Shown: positions 45,268 to 54,351, counted from the first letter of the stretch. The stretch is 64,000 nt of DNA from Mucilaginibacter achroorhodeus (GCF_007846095.1 NZ_VOEI01000007.1:62001-126000); one strand, 5' to 3'. Numbers and translations are program-made. The notes: generated from the letters alone by a model not told the origin.

Positions 45268-46029
45268 ATGCCAACTCAAAGCCTCTACTTCAAATTCCGC
45301 AATCGTTTTGACTTTTCCCCTCACAGATATGAAGTTGGCAACCCGATCATTCAGAACAAAGCGTTAGAAGACAATTTCTTTTTGCTGAAGATCTACGATT
45401 TTGTTGAAGCGGATTTTGAGCCTTATTATAACTTTCATCTGAATTACTTTTTAGGGAGGCATCCGTCTGACGAAGAAGCATTCTTTGATCATGTTTCAGA
45501 CATCGTCCGGGTCCGTATCGATTACTTCAAAAGGCAAGATCCGATCTCTGCGAAATATGCCCGCAACATGGCCAATGCAAAAAAGCTGGAGTCGTTCTTG
45601 TCGTTTTTGAAAACCATTGACCGCTGGCATAAGCTGGAGCCGATCGAATCTGTTGTAGCGGAAAAAGACCGCGAGATCGACAGGCTGAATGCGGAGGTCG
45701 TTGAGCTGAAAGGACTGTTAAAAGAAGCGACGAAGTACGACGTCAGCGAAAAGGTCAATATTACCAAAGGATATATCGCGGCCTTCATTAACGTCATCAA
45801 ACAAATTCCTGATCTAAGTATCCCGGAAAGCGGCAGGTTGGTCAGCTCACAAACCCAGGCACCCTGGTATAAAATGATCGCTAAGTATTTCAAGCATGGC
45901 GACAAGGATATCTCAATCGATACTGCGCGTAATTACTTTCCTGCGCAGAAGGATGATAAGCCTGCCAAGTTTATTGAGATCGCTGAAAAGGATAAGCTCT
46001 TCAAGATCGTTCGTAAAGACGATAAATAG
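45268..46029 (+). CDS. Hypothetical protein of Bacteroidota mobile elements
   Basis: A 253-residue protein I do not recognise at family level. The first 110 residues are rich in aromatics (LYFKFRNRFDFSPHRYEV, YYNFHLNYFLGRHPSDEEAF); residues of about 130-155 form a coiled coil (EKDREIDRLNAEVVELKGLL); the C-terminal 90 residues look globular (WYKMIAKYFKHGDKDISIDT). Its position just upstream of an excisionase-like gene suggests a role in element biology, such as regulation, but this is inference. Confidence 0.6.
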   Translation: MPTQSLYFKFRNRFDFSPHRYEVGNPIIQNKALEDNFFLLKIYDFVEADFEPYYNFHLNYFLGRHPSDEEAFFDHVSDIVRVRIDYFKRQDPISAKYARNMANAKKLESFLSFLKTIDRWHKLEPIESVVAEKDREIDRLNAEVVELKGLLKEATKYDVSEKVNITKGYIAAFINVIKQIPDLSIPESGRLVSSQTQAPWYKMIAKYFKHGDKDISIDTARNYFPAQKDDKPAKFIEIAEKDKLFKIVRKDDK

Positions 46030-46171
46030 ACTTGTAATCCCTCTCCAAATCTGACCAAACATTGTCATTGGTCATTCATTTCGCTCTTTTCTCTTTCACT
46101 TTTGAGTCGTTGGGTTCAGCGGAACGCTTTTGCTATTTCCGCTGAACCGGTTTGATTTATTTACTTAAAAC

Positions 46172-46177
46172 AGGAGG
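46172..46177 (+). promoter_or_regulatory. Shine-Dalgarno sequence of the excisionase-like gene
   Basis: AGGAGG, 4 nt before the ATG at 46182. Such a strong site is uncommon in this window and fixes the start at 46182 rather than at the earlier in-frame start at 46152. Confidence 0.7.
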
Positions 46178-46181
46178 AAGC

Positions 46182-46448
46182 ATGAATGTGGAATTGATCA
46201 CCAAAGAGGATCTGAGAGAGTTGGAGAACAAGTTGCTGACCGAGATCAAAAAGATCGTACAGGTAGGCGGAGAAACGGTGTCAAAGAAATGGCTGAAGAG
46301 TAACGAGGTAAGAAAACTGTTGAAGATCTCGCCTGGTACTTTGCAGAACCTGCGCATCAACGGTACGCTAAGCTTTACGCGTATCGGCAGTATCATCTAT
46401 TACAAGCAGGAAGACATCAACAGATTACTGGAAGGAGGCTTGCAATGA
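46182..46448 (+). CDS. Excisionase-like helix-turn-helix protein
   Basis: An 88-residue DNA-binding protein. After a helical N-terminus (ELENKLLTEIKKIVQ) comes the helix_turn_helix_17 motif: KSNEVRKLLKISPGTLQNLR, then GTLSFTRIGSIIYYKQEDIN. Proteins of this type serve as excisionases or regulators in Bacteroides mobilisable elements. It overlaps the next gene by 4 bp (ATGA). Confidence 0.8.
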   Translation: MNVELITKEDLRELENKLLTEIKKIVQVGGETVSKKWLKSNEVRKLLKISPGTLQNLRINGTLSFTRIGSIIYYKQEDINRLLEGGLQ

Positions 46449-46792
46449 ATAAGCTTAATACTAAGTCCAGGTCTGTTTCTATCTCAAATGCAGAACTGAG
46501 CGGCTATGGTAAACTCCTGCGCCGGATGAGCAGGGATGAGCGGCTGAACGCCACACATTTCAGCCTGTTCAGCGGATTATTCATCCAGTGGCAGCGGAAC
46601 AGCTTTGTCAGTCCTTTCGCCATTACCCGTAAGCTGCTAATGGCCTACAGCAGGATCGCTTCGATAGCGACCTATCACAAGTGCATCAAAGAGCTGGATG
46701 CGTATGGCTATATCCGTTACCAGCCTTCTTATCACCCGAAGAAAGGCAGCCTCGTTTACTGGCCTGCCGGATGGGAGATCGGATCGGTTTGA
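46445..46792 (+). CDS. Hypothetical winged-helix-like protein of mobile element
   Basis: A 115-residue basic protein. The segment NATHFSLFSGLFIQWQRN, then ITRKLLMAYSRIASIATYHK and CIKELDAYGYIRYQPSY, looks like a winged helix with a recognition helix (RIASIATYHKCIKEL) and a wing (YIRYQPSYHPKKGSLVYW). It may be a replication or transcription regulator of the element; no name can be given. Translationally coupled to the excisionase-like gene. Confidence 0.65.
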   Translation: MNKLNTKSRSVSISNAELSGYGKLLRRMSRDERLNATHFSLFSGLFIQWQRNSFVSPFAITRKLLMAYSRIASIATYHKCIKELDAYGYIRYQPSYHPKKGSLVYWPAGWEIGSV

Positions 46793-46910
46793 GGATTTTT
46801 ATTTGGACTGTTGTGATGAGTTTACTGATGTATCTGTAAAACGGTATAGGTGTATATCTTAATAGCGATGCAGCGGTATATCTCATGTCCTCTCGCAGCA
46901 TGCGGGGGGA

Positions 46911-46948
46911 GCGAGCGGAAGTCGGGCAAGCCCGACTTTTCCGCTCGC
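46911..46948. repeat. GC-rich hairpin upstream of mobilisation genes
   Basis: Inverted repeat with arms GCGAGCGGA...GTCGGGC and GCCCGAC...TCCGCTCGC, 2-nt loop and one 2-base bulge. It lies 121 bp before the BtgA-like gene together with four GTATAC palindromes. Part of a candidate origin of transfer. Confidence 0.65.
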
Positions 46949-46972
46949 CCTGCGGGGCTATGGCGGTTTTGA

Positions 46973-47043
46973 GTATACCCTCAGTATACTTTGCCCCCCG
47001 CCTGATAGAATAAAAAAAGAAAACAGTATACCGTCCGGTATAC
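46973..47043. repeat. Four GTATAC palindromes (candidate oriT or regulatory region)
   Basis: GTATAC occurs at 46973, 46984, 47026 and 47038, as two close pairs (11- and 12-bp periods) 42 bp apart. The region ends 26 bp before the BtgA-like gene. Such clusters are typical of binding sites for relaxosome proteins or for autoregulation. Confidence 0.55.
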
Positions 47044-47068
47044 GCAATGATGGAGTTTAAATGATTTT

Positions 47069-47623
47069 ATGGGTAATACAGAAAACAACAAGACGGTACG
47101 GTTTACTGAAAAAACGGATGAAAGACTGATAGCCATCGCCCGTAAGAACGGGCTGTCCAAGCTGGATGCATTTGTATTCATGGTTGATTATTTCTATAAG
47201 ACCAAGAAAGATCCGAGGGACCTGAATGATGAGTTACTAAAGAATGCCATTAACAGGAAGACAGATAATATCGTTGCTTTTATTAAAAGACAAGAGCAAG
47301 ACCTGTTGATACCTATCAAGAAGGATGGGGAAAGGACAATGGCTTTTGAGCGAAGCATTATGCAAAGTTTCAAGCAGGATATTACCGAACATAATCTTTG
47401 GGAAAAAGAAGTATTAGCTGTTCATACGAGGGAGCTGAGATCTATCAGAGAGTATCTGGAAAGGATGGATAATGCGCATTTGGACAAAAGCCGGTTAAAG
47501 AAACAGGTCAGTGAGATACTGGAATACTATATCAGGCAAAGGGAGAAGCTGGGGATGCTGAGCAGCCAGGCGGACAAGGATGCCTTGTTGAATGAGGTGA
47601 GGCAGCGGGTGCTGAATTTATAG
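47069..47623 (+). CDS. BtgA/MobC-like mobilisation accessory protein
   Basis: A 184-residue protein. The N-terminus (NNKTVRFTEKTDERLIAIAR, KNGLSKLDAFVFMVDYFY) is a ribbon-helix-helix-like DNA-binding domain, followed by a long helical region (NLWEKEVLAVHTRELRSIRE). It matches the BtgA type of Bacteroides mobilisable elements, which binds oriT and helps the relaxase. It lies directly upstream of the relaxase-like gene and just downstream of the palindrome cluster. Confidence 0.8.
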   Translation: MGNTENNKTVRFTEKTDERLIAIARKNGLSKLDAFVFMVDYFYKTKKDPRDLNDELLKNAINRKTDNIVAFIKRQEQDLLIPIKKDGERTMAFERSIMQSFKQDITEHNLWEKEVLAVHTRELRSIREYLERMDNAHLDKSRLKKQVSEILEYYIRQREKLGMLSSQADKDALLNEVRQRVLNL

Positions 47624-47644
47624 TTGAAGGATAAAGTGCTGACT

Positions 47645-48568
47645 ATGCATATCAACATTACAAAGAGCGAGGCGGGTAATAATAAAGGTAGTTGCGAGCA
47701 ATTGGTGGCATATCTAGAGAAAGAGAACAGGCTTGCAGAAGCTTTGGATAAGTTCGCTGTTCCTGAATCTTGGTTCAGCCATCAGCGGGATGATGTGCAG
47801 GTTTACGAGGTAAGGCAGAGCATCGATAACAACATCGCCAAGCTGTCCCGAGATGATGCTAAGTTCTTTTTGGTGAACATCAGCCCGAGCGAGAAAGAGC
47901 TATTGTATTTGAAAGGAAAGTATGGAGATAAAGCTGTTGATTATCTGAAAGCTTATGCGAAGCGAGTGATGGATGCTTATGCCGGTAACTTTAAACGAAG
48001 CGGTGTGGAGAGCGGTAAAGACCTGGTTTACTTTGGAAAGCTGGAGCACAACCGCTACTATACTTATAAAGACCTTGAAGTACGAAAAGGTAAAGCAAAG
48101 CGTGGTGAGGTCAAGCCGGGGCAGCAGATGCATGTACAGATCATTGTTAGCCGTAAGGATGCAAGTAACAATATCAAGTTAAGTCCGCTCAATAATTCCA
48201 AGGGAAAGAATGCGGAGCATAGCCTAAAGGTCGGGCAATTCGACAGGGTGGCTTTTAAGCAGTCTGCTGAATATTTGTTCGACCAGTTGTTTGAATATCC
48301 GAGGACATTGGATGAATCGTTTAAATACGCCAATACAATGAAGAATGGCAGTTACGAGGAACGTAAACAGATGAAGGATATACAACTTGCCTGGCAGGTT
48401 GCTTCGGGGCAAAAGATAGGTCAATCTTTTCCATTATTAAAAGCTTTGCTGGAGCCGGAGTTTATCGGTTCGCCTGCGGGATCTGGTATGGATGAGGAGT
48501 TGAAGCGACGTAAGAAAAAGAGGGGTTTGGGTCAGGGTTCAGATCAGTACAGAGGACCGTCTGTATAA
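47645..48568 (+). CDS. BtgB/DUF5712-like mobilisation protein (relaxase)
   Basis: 307 residues from the ATG at 47645 (MHINITKSEAGNNKGSCEQL), the usual beginning of this family; a TTG at 47624, directly after the upstream stop, would add seven residues. The segment QLVAYLEKENRL near the N-terminus and VYFGKLEHNRYYTYKDLEV plus GQQMHVQIIVSRKD in the middle fit the BtgB/DUF5712 group; the HVQ segment may be the metal-binding His region. The role is nicking at oriT for mobilisation by a helper conjugative element. The C-terminus is basic (ELKRRKKKRGLGQG). Confidence 0.8.
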   Translation: MHINITKSEAGNNKGSCEQLVAYLEKENRLAEALDKFAVPESWFSHQRDDVQVYEVRQSIDNNIAKLSRDDAKFFLVNISPSEKELLYLKGKYGDKAVDYLKAYAKRVMDAYAGNFKRSGVESGKDLVYFGKLEHNRYYTYKDLEVRKGKAKRGEVKPGQQMHVQIIVSRKDASNNIKLSPLNNSKGKNAEHSLKVGQFDRVAFKQSAEYLFDQLFEYPRTLDESFKYANTMKNGSYEERKQMKDIQLAWQVASGQKIGQSFPLLKALLEPEFIGSPAGSGMDEELKRRKKKRGLGQGSDQYRGPSV

Positions 48569-48755
48569 GCTTACTGTTTGGCCTTGCAGCTGCGGCATGA
48601 TAGCTACATTGCACCACGCGCTTCGCCGCCGGGTTCCATTGCGCATCAAGCCTCGCTGCCGCACGCAGGCAGGTCTGCGTGCCTTGACCAGCCCTGCTTT
48701 TCCAATCCTATCGAATTTCGGCATTGCACCGCCTTCACAAAGATAGCGGCGCAGG

Positions 48756-48809
48756 AAAACTGTCAAGGGTATATAAACGACGGCTGTCACCGTCGCCCTT
48801 GACAGTTTT
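48756..48809. repeat. Strong 14-bp inverted repeat with inner hairpin
   Basis: Arms AAAACTGTCAAGGG and CCCTTGACAGTTTT are perfect; inside them is a second stem CGACGG/CCGTCG. The structure lies 188 bp after the mobilisation gene. It could be a terminator, a protein-binding site or a structured RNA. 48569-48755 holds only GC-rich sequence without a credible gene. Confidence 0.75.
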
Positions 48810-48870
48810 ACTGCTGCAGGCTTCGGTTGTTCAAGCGCTGAAATGGCTGCTTGTGGGTGCGTAATAAATA

Positions 48871-48921
48871 AGAAATCCCCGAACGCTCGCCGCCGGGGAT
48901 TTCAACCTAAACCTTATCACA
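48871..48921 (-). repeat. 51-bp exact repeat with hairpin, copy 1
   Basis: Identical to 57162-57212. It contains AAATCCCCG/CGGGGATTT, a terminator-type stem, followed by a conserved tail ending in ACCTTATCACA. A second hairpin (ACCGGTA...TACCGGT) lies next to it at 48927-48942 and a variant follows copy 2. Read on the minus strand it looks like a short structured transcript ending in a terminator. Confidence 0.8.
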
Positions 48922-49007
48922 TTTAACCGGTAGAATTACCGGTATTGAGTATGCAAGGTAATAACAATTTAAAGAGACCTTTTATTCTGTGATTGATTGT
49001 TGATTAA

Positions 49008-49163
49008 TTAATGATTAGACCTTAATTCTTCAGCGTACTTATCAAGTTCCGCTTTAGGCACAACCAGGCATATTTCACAATCGTACAAGTAAGTATCAGG
49101 ACGATGAAACCGAGATAAAACCAGCGTATAAAAAAGTTCGTAGTTTATTAAATCGGATCTCAA
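49008..49163 (-). CDS. Possible small hypothetical protein
   Basis: A 51-residue frame with a TTG start on the minus strand. The content looks protein-like (FYTLVLSRFHRPDTYLYDCE, ICLVVPKAELDKYAEELRSN) with two Cys in a DCEIC pair. It ends 87 bp before the structured 51-bp repeat, which could be its terminator. Not recognised; it could also be a remnant. Confidence 0.35.
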   Translation of the reverse strand: MRSDLINYELFYTLVLSRFHRPDTYLYDCEICLVVPKAELDKYAEELRSNH

Positions 49164-49197
49164 TATTTAAGTAGACCCAATTACAATTCTAACTACC

Positions 49198-49467
49198 ATG
49201 AAGAGCCAGCTGCACCGAAAACAAATCGATGCGATCATCGTCGCAGTCCGGAGAAAAAGGGAACAACTGAATTTTTCCCAGGAATATATGGCGGCCAAGA
49301 TGTCTATTAAGCAGAATGCTTACAGCAAAATTGAACTTGGAAATAATAAGCTAACCGTTGAAAGGCTCATTAGCATCTGTGCACTTTTAGAAATGGACCT
49401 GTCTGAGCTTTTTGAAAAAACCCGTCCGGGCGTATCCCGGTTCAGTAATTTGCGGTTACATTTTTGA
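49198..49467 (+). CDS. XRE-family helix-turn-helix regulator
   Basis: An 89-residue protein: AIIVAVRRKREQLNFSQEYM, then AAKMSIKQNAYSKIELGNNK and LTVERLISICALLEMDLSEL form a complete Cro/C1-type helix-turn-helix domain with a short basic tail. It precedes an alpha/beta hydrolase gene by 102 bp and may regulate nearby genes of the element. The promoter or operator is not identified. Confidence 0.88.
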   Translation: MKSQLHRKQIDAIIVAVRRKREQLNFSQEYMAAKMSIKQNAYSKIELGNNKLTVERLISICALLEMDLSELFEKTRPGVSRFSNLRLHF

Positions 49468-49569
49468 TAGGTCAAGTGTAAAGTTGAAATTCACTTCTAC
49501 TCTGTTTTAGGCTAAGGTATTCCAGAACAATCCTTATTTCATTAGGTTGTTTTTATAAACAATCTATCT

Positions 49570-50403
49570 ATGAAATTTATAAAAAGTAAAAACACAGACG
49601 GTCAGGAGGTGAATCTATATTACGAGGATCTTGGACAAGGCAAACCCGCGATCCTGATTCATGGATGGCCTCTTGATCATCAAATGTGGGAGAACCAGTT
49701 TCAGGCCCTTGTTGAGGGTGGATACCGGGTGATCGCTTATGACAGAAGGGGATTTGGTAAATCAGATAAACCATGGACCGCATATGATTACAGTACCCTG
49801 GCCGATGATCTTAAAGCTGTTATCGATCAACTTCAATTGGAAGATGTTGCATTGATCGGATTCTCTATGGCTGGCGGTGAAGTGGTACGCTATTTTAGCC
49901 GACATGGAGGTGCAAAAGTGAGTAAGGCAGTATTGGTAAGTTCTATTGCGCCGTATATGCTGCAAACCGAAGATAACCCCGACGGTGTGCCGCAGGAAAC
50001 TATTCAGGCTATCGGAGAGGGCTTGGAAAAAGACAGAGCCGCTTTCCTGGATGATTTTGGTAAACAGTTTTTTGGCGTTAACCTGCTCAATCATCCCGTA
50101 AGTAACCAGATGTTGGAATGGAACCTGCATGTAGCTATGCAAGCATCACTGCGAGCCACAACAGAGTGCGCCACCTCATTTGCGACTACGGATCTCCGCA
50201 GCGAGATGAGCAGCATCAGCGTGCCTTTGTTGGTGATCCACGGAGATGCCGATCAAACCGTTCCGATCAAAGCCACCGGAGAGCAGGCCGCTCAGCTCGT
50301 TCCGCATGCACAGTACATTATTTATGAAGGACAACCTCACGGCCTCTTCTACACGGCAAAAGAGCAGTTGAATGTTGACCTCCTTGAATTTCTTTCAAAA
50401 TAA
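49570..50403 (+). CDS. Alpha/beta hydrolase (non-haem haloperoxidase-like)
   Basis: A 277-residue cytoplasmic hydrolase. The oxyanion-hole segment is ILIHGWPLDHQMWENQ, the nucleophile elbow GFSMAGGE (Ser near residue 99), the acid is in VIHGDADQTVP and the catalytic His in GQPHGLFYTA. It belongs to the group of esterases/perhydrolases often named chloroperoxidase. It sits alone between the XRE gene and the TolC gene and is followed by a terminator hairpin. Whether it protects against a compound or is simple cargo is unknown. Confidence 0.88.
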   Translation: MKFIKSKNTDGQEVNLYYEDLGQGKPAILIHGWPLDHQMWENQFQALVEGGYRVIAYDRRGFGKSDKPWTAYDYSTLADDLKAVIDQLQLEDVALIGFSMAGGEVVRYFSRHGGAKVSKAVLVSSIAPYMLQTEDNPDGVPQETIQAIGEGLEKDRAAFLDDFGKQFFGVNLLNHPVSNQMLEWNLHVAMQASLRATTECATSFATTDLRSEMSSISVPLLVIHGDADQTVPIKATGEQAAQLVPHAQYIIYEGQPHGLFYTAKEQLNVDLLEFLSK

Positions 50404-50417
50404 CGATAAATATTATA

Positions 50418-50442
50418 AAGCGAACCTGTATCAGGTTCGCTT
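50418..50442 (+). terminator. Hairpin terminator of the hydrolase gene
   Basis: Perfect 11-bp stem (AAGCGAACCTG and CAGGTTCGCTT) with a 3-nt loop, 15 bp after the stop codon, followed by CGGTTTTAC. Confidence 0.8.
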
Positions 50443-50567
50443 CGGTTTTACTCATTATCAGATAAAACTTTCGGAGCGAGATGTTATTTGTACACCATTT
50501 GGCTATACATAATTACCTGTGAATTTGAAACAGTTACAGAGGTGCCGGACGTTAATTCTTAACCACT

Positions 50568-52001
50568 ATGCCAACAAAATTATCTATCAAACCGGTAATT
50601 AGGGCCGTAGCCTTATTTTTGACAGCCATTCTCCCGGGAAGCGCTTTAGCGCAGCAAAAAATTAGTTTAGAGCAAGCCATCGATAGCGCCTGCCTTAACA
50701 ATATACAGGTGCGCCAGGCACAGTTTGAAGCAGCCATCAGCGATGAAAATGTTAAGCTGGCTAAAGGTGATCAGTTGCCCACGGTAAATGGTAGTATAGC
50801 TGCGTACCGCCTTTTTGGCCGTGCGGTTGATCCCACAACCTATCAGTATTCAAATGCAGCAACTACCGTTTCTCAGGGCAGTTTATACGCTAATGTTACA
50901 TTATTTCAAGGCTTCGCCAAGATCAATACCATCAAACAGAATAAGTATTTGCTAAGCGCGGATAAGAGCAATGTAGATAAGATTAAGAACGATCTTACTT
51001 TATCTGTGCTCACCACCTATCTATCCGTTTTAACGAACCGCGACCTTCAGGCCGCCGCTAAGAAACAATTGGAAATTGCAAAGGAAGAGTTGGCCCGTCA
51101 AAAGAAGTTTTTTAAAGTAGGACAGAAAACTTTGGCTGATCTTTCGCAGGCTACCTCGCAGGTGGCTAATGCGGAAGCTAATCTGACCAATGCCCAAAAC
51201 GAAATGGAAAGGGCTTACCTGACTTTATCGCATTTGATGGAGCGTGACGATCAGCCGTTTTTAGTGATCGATCCGCCAAAAAAAGCCATTGATGATATTA
51301 ATACAGGTTTTACGCTTAACGAAGTTTATCAAAAAGCCCTCATCACCAATCCGGATATAACTATTGCGGGTAACCGAAGGCTGGCGGCAGAGAAAGGCAT
51401 TGCTGTGGCTAAAGGTTTGCGTGCACCACAACTATCATTCGGCGGAGGCATCAATACCAGCTATTCCAGCGCTCAAAATACCGTAGTAGCTACCCAGATA
51501 GCAGGTTCGGTACCTATTGGTGTGGTAGAAAATTCAAATGCAACGGTTATTGCCCCTGTTTTTCAAAACCGCAACGTTCCGTTCGGCGAGCAATTGAAGA
51601 ATAATTTTAACCAGGCGGTAGGCTTCACTTTATTTATCCCTATTGCCAATGGTAACCAAACCAATATCAACATCCGTAAGGCAAAACTGAATTATCAGAA
51701 TGCTATGGCAACCGAAGATCTTACTAAAAATAATCTTCGCAAAGCGGTTGCCGAGGCCGTTTGGGATGTGAAGGCAACAAATAAGAGATACAAGGCAGCT
51801 CAGGTTACGCTAAAAGCTGCCGAAGATGCTTTTAGGGTAATGAGGCAGCGTTACAATGTTGGCCTGGCCAATAGCCTGGATATAAATGTTGCGGAGAATG
51901 AGTATAATATTGCAGAGTTTGCACTCATCCAGCTACGCTACGAGGTGTTGTTGAAAAGCAAAGTCATAGATTATTACCTTGGTAACAAAATACGATTTTA
52001 G
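50568..52001 (+). CDS. TolC-family outer membrane channel of the peptide exporter
   Basis: A 477-residue OEP protein with a signal peptide (IRAVALFLTAILPGSALAQQ). Helical repeats are visible (LSVLTTYLSVLTNRDLQAAA, RKAVAEAVWDVKATNKRYKA). It converges with the ABC exporter gene, whose stop lies 5 bp away, and completes a type I secretion set with that exporter and the HlyD protein. The long upstream gap (164 bp) holds the terminator of the hydrolase gene and presumably its own promoter. Confidence 0.9.
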   Translation: MPTKLSIKPVIRAVALFLTAILPGSALAQQKISLEQAIDSACLNNIQVRQAQFEAAISDENVKLAKGDQLPTVNGSIAAYRLFGRAVDPTTYQYSNAATTVSQGSLYANVTLFQGFAKINTIKQNKYLLSADKSNVDKIKNDLTLSVLTTYLSVLTNRDLQAAAKKQLEIAKEELARQKKFFKVGQKTLADLSQATSQVANAEANLTNAQNEMERAYLTLSHLMERDDQPFLVIDPPKKAIDDINTGFTLNEVYQKALITNPDITIAGNRRLAAEKGIAVAKGLRAPQLSFGGGINTSYSSAQNTVVATQIAGSVPIGVVENSNATVIAPVFQNRNVPFGEQLKNNFNQAVGFTLFIPIANGNQTNINIRKAKLNYQNAMATEDLTKNNLRKAVAEAVWDVKATNKRYKAAQVTLKAAEDAFRVMRQRYNVGLANSLDINVAENEYNIAEFALIQLRYEVLLKSKVIDYYLGNKIRF

Positions 52002-52006
52002 CAAAC

Positions 52007-54349
52007 TCAGGCTTTTGTCTGGTCTGTTTTGCGTTTAGTGGTTGCGTGTTTTTTTACCGGGGTGCCTGTTAACAACGTTTCGCTTGGGAATTGCTTTTTC
52101 CACATTTGGTGATATGCACCCTGAGCCTGCATCAGCGTTTTATGCTCACCTTCTTCTGCCAGTTTCCCTTTTTGTAGTACGATGATCTTATCTGCGTTCA
52201 TGATGGTACTCAGGCGATGAGCAATAACGATGATGGTTTTCTGGCGCTCGCGCAGTAAGGCTACTGCATTCTGCACGTGCGATTCAGACTCAGAATCGAG
52301 CGATGATGTTGCTTCGTCCAGTATTAAAATTTCAGGGTCACGGTATAGCGCCCTTGCAATGGCAATACGCTGCCTTTGCCCCCCCGAAAGGTTAGTGCCA
52401 TTCTCACCCAGGAAAGTATTAAACCCATTTGGTAACTGCTCAATAAAATCAGTGATCTCCAACTGGCTGCAGATCTCTAATACACGTTTCATGTCCGGCT
52501 CAACACTCCCCACTGCAATGTTTTCGGTTACGTTGCCGGCAAACAAATGTACATCTTGCGGAACTACACCAACCAGGCGGCGCAAACTTTCGTTAGTGAT
52601 GTACTGTATGTCAAAATCGCCGATGAATATAGATCCGGAGAGTAAGGGATAAATATTTTGCATCAGCGATAGCAGGGTAGTTTTACCTGACCCGCTTTCG
52701 CCTACTACAGCAGTGATTTTACCTTTGGGGATATTCAGGTTTAATCCTTCAAAGATGGTGTTACGGGTGCCGTACCTGAAATGCACATTTTTGAAAGTCA
52801 CGTCGCCTACCATATCGGCGGTAATTTCGGTGCGGTTCGTTGCCGGCTCCTGTTCGAGGTCCATGATCTCGAATAACCTGTCGGCTGCGATGCGGGCGTC
52901 CTGCAGGGTCTTATTCATGCCTATGAGGCTGGCAACAGGTCCCATAAAGTATCCAATAATAGCGTAGAATGATAATAGTTCTCCTGCGGTAATGATCTTG
53001 TCCAATACAAAAGCAGAGCCCGCCCAAAGCAGGATGACCGTAAAAATGGTTGATACAAAACTGCTGAAATTACCTACCCACAATGAGTTGTTAGCCGAAC
53101 GGAAAACAGTCTTGAGCATATTAATGAAACGCGTCTCCGTTTTAAAATTTGCGTAATCTTCCAGCCCGAAACGTTTGATAGTGGGAATGGCGTTGACCGA
53201 TTCTACCAATTGAGTTTGCAGATCGGCTGAGTCTTCCATCAACTTTCTCTGCGTGGTACGGTTCAATCGGTCTGATAATTTATAGATCAACGCAAACAGC
53301 GGTACAATGGCCAGCATAATGAGCGCCAGCTTCCAGTAGTATGTGAACATCAGTGCGAACGAAAAGATGAGGATGAACACATTAACAGCAAACATCACCA
53401 GCACCTCGTTAATAAAAGAACGGATCTTTACCGCGTCGTTTATTCTGGAGATGATCTCACCCACTCGCATACTATCAAAAAACTGCTGAGGCAATTTCAA
53501 CAGGTGCTTGTAATAACCTAAGATGAGGCGGGCATCAATTTGCTGTCCGGTTTTTAGGGTAATAAGTGTGCGGGCGTGATTGATAAACACTTGTAAAAAA
53601 ACGATCACTACCATTACCACACCCATCAAGTTTAGCAGGTTGCGGTTATCTTCCGGGAGTACGTTGTCAACAATTTTTTGCAGAAAAATAGAAGTTGATA
53701 AACCTAATAACGTGTATACCACAGCACCGAGTAATACCTGCAGCAACATGGCTTTATGTGGTTTGAGCAAGTACCAGAAACGCTTTTCTACCGAGATATT
53801 TCTGTCGCCTGCTATGAACTTCTCGTTAGGTGCTATCAACACCAATACACCTGTCCATACAGATTTGAAATTATCGTGTGTGAGTTTGTATAACACGCCG
53901 TCACCTGGGTCCATTACCTCAATAAAGCTATCGGTAATTCCATAAATAACTACGTAGTGCTGCAATTGATTCGGCAACAATACGTGTGCAATAGTTGGTA
54001 CAGGTATCTCAAACAGGTTCTCGAAAGAGCCTTTTACACCTTTGGCAGAAAACCCCATTTTGTCGGCTGCCTCGATCAATCCTAAGACATTTGTACCCTT
54101 TTTATCAGTTGATGCCAGTTGCCTGATACGGGCTATGGGCATATCCAGCTTATAATATGCAGCAACAGAAGCGAGGCAGGCAGCCCCACAATCCATGATA
54201 TCGTGCTGTTTTACCTGGATGCGTTTGCGTAATTGCTTATCATTTGATGCAGACTGCCAATTTTTAAAAAGCCATATGTTTGATAAGCGTTTGCCAATCT
54301 TCTGATAAACGGCCTCTACTTTTTCTATGAAATGATCGAAATTGGCCAT
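52007..54349 (-). CDS. Peptidase-containing ABC exporter (C39, PCAT)
   Basis: A 780-residue fusion. Residues of about 45-165 are a C39 peptidase: catalytic Cys in QHDIMDCGAACLASVAAYY, His in NQLQHYVVIYGI and Asp in MDPGDG. Then come six membrane helices (from about residue 200) and an ATPase domain with Walker A VVGESGSGKTTLLSLM, signature NLSGGQRQRIAIARAL, Walker B PEILILDEATSSLD and the HRLS switch. Such proteins cut double-glycine leaders and export the peptide through a HlyD/TolC conduit. It lies 2 bp downstream of the HlyD gene, with three precursor genes further upstream on the same strand. Confidence 0.94.
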   Translation of the reverse strand: MANFDHFIEKVEAVYQKIGKRLSNIWLFKNWQSASNDKQLRKRIQVKQHDIMDCGAACLASVAAYYKLDMPIARIRQLASTDKKGTNVLGLIEAADKMGFSAKGVKGSFENLFEIPVPTIAHVLLPNQLQHYVVIYGITDSFIEVMDPGDGVLYKLTHDNFKSVWTGVLVLIAPNEKFIAGDRNISVEKRFWYLLKPHKAMLLQVLLGAVVYTLLGLSTSIFLQKIVDNVLPEDNRNLLNLMGVVMVVIVFLQVFINHARTLITLKTGQQIDARLILGYYKHLLKLPQQFFDSMRVGEIISRINDAVKIRSFINEVLVMFAVNVFILIFSFALMFTYYWKLALIMLAIVPLFALIYKLSDRLNRTTQRKLMEDSADLQTQLVESVNAIPTIKRFGLEDYANFKTETRFINMLKTVFRSANNSLWVGNFSSFVSTIFTVILLWAGSAFVLDKIITAGELLSFYAIIGYFMGPVASLIGMNKTLQDARIAADRLFEIMDLEQEPATNRTEITADMVGDVTFKNVHFRYGTRNTIFEGLNLNIPKGKITAVVGESGSGKTTLLSLMQNIYPLLSGSIFIGDFDIQYITNESLRRLVGVVPQDVHLFAGNVTENIAVGSVEPDMKRVLEICSQLEITDFIEQLPNGFNTFLGENGTNLSGGQRQRIAIARALYRDPEILILDEATSSLDSESESHVQNAVALLRERQKTIIVIAHRLSTIMNADKIIVLQKGKLAEEGEHKTLMQAQGAYHQMWKKQFPSETLLTGTPVKKHATTKRKTDQTKA

Positions 54350-54351
54350 AG

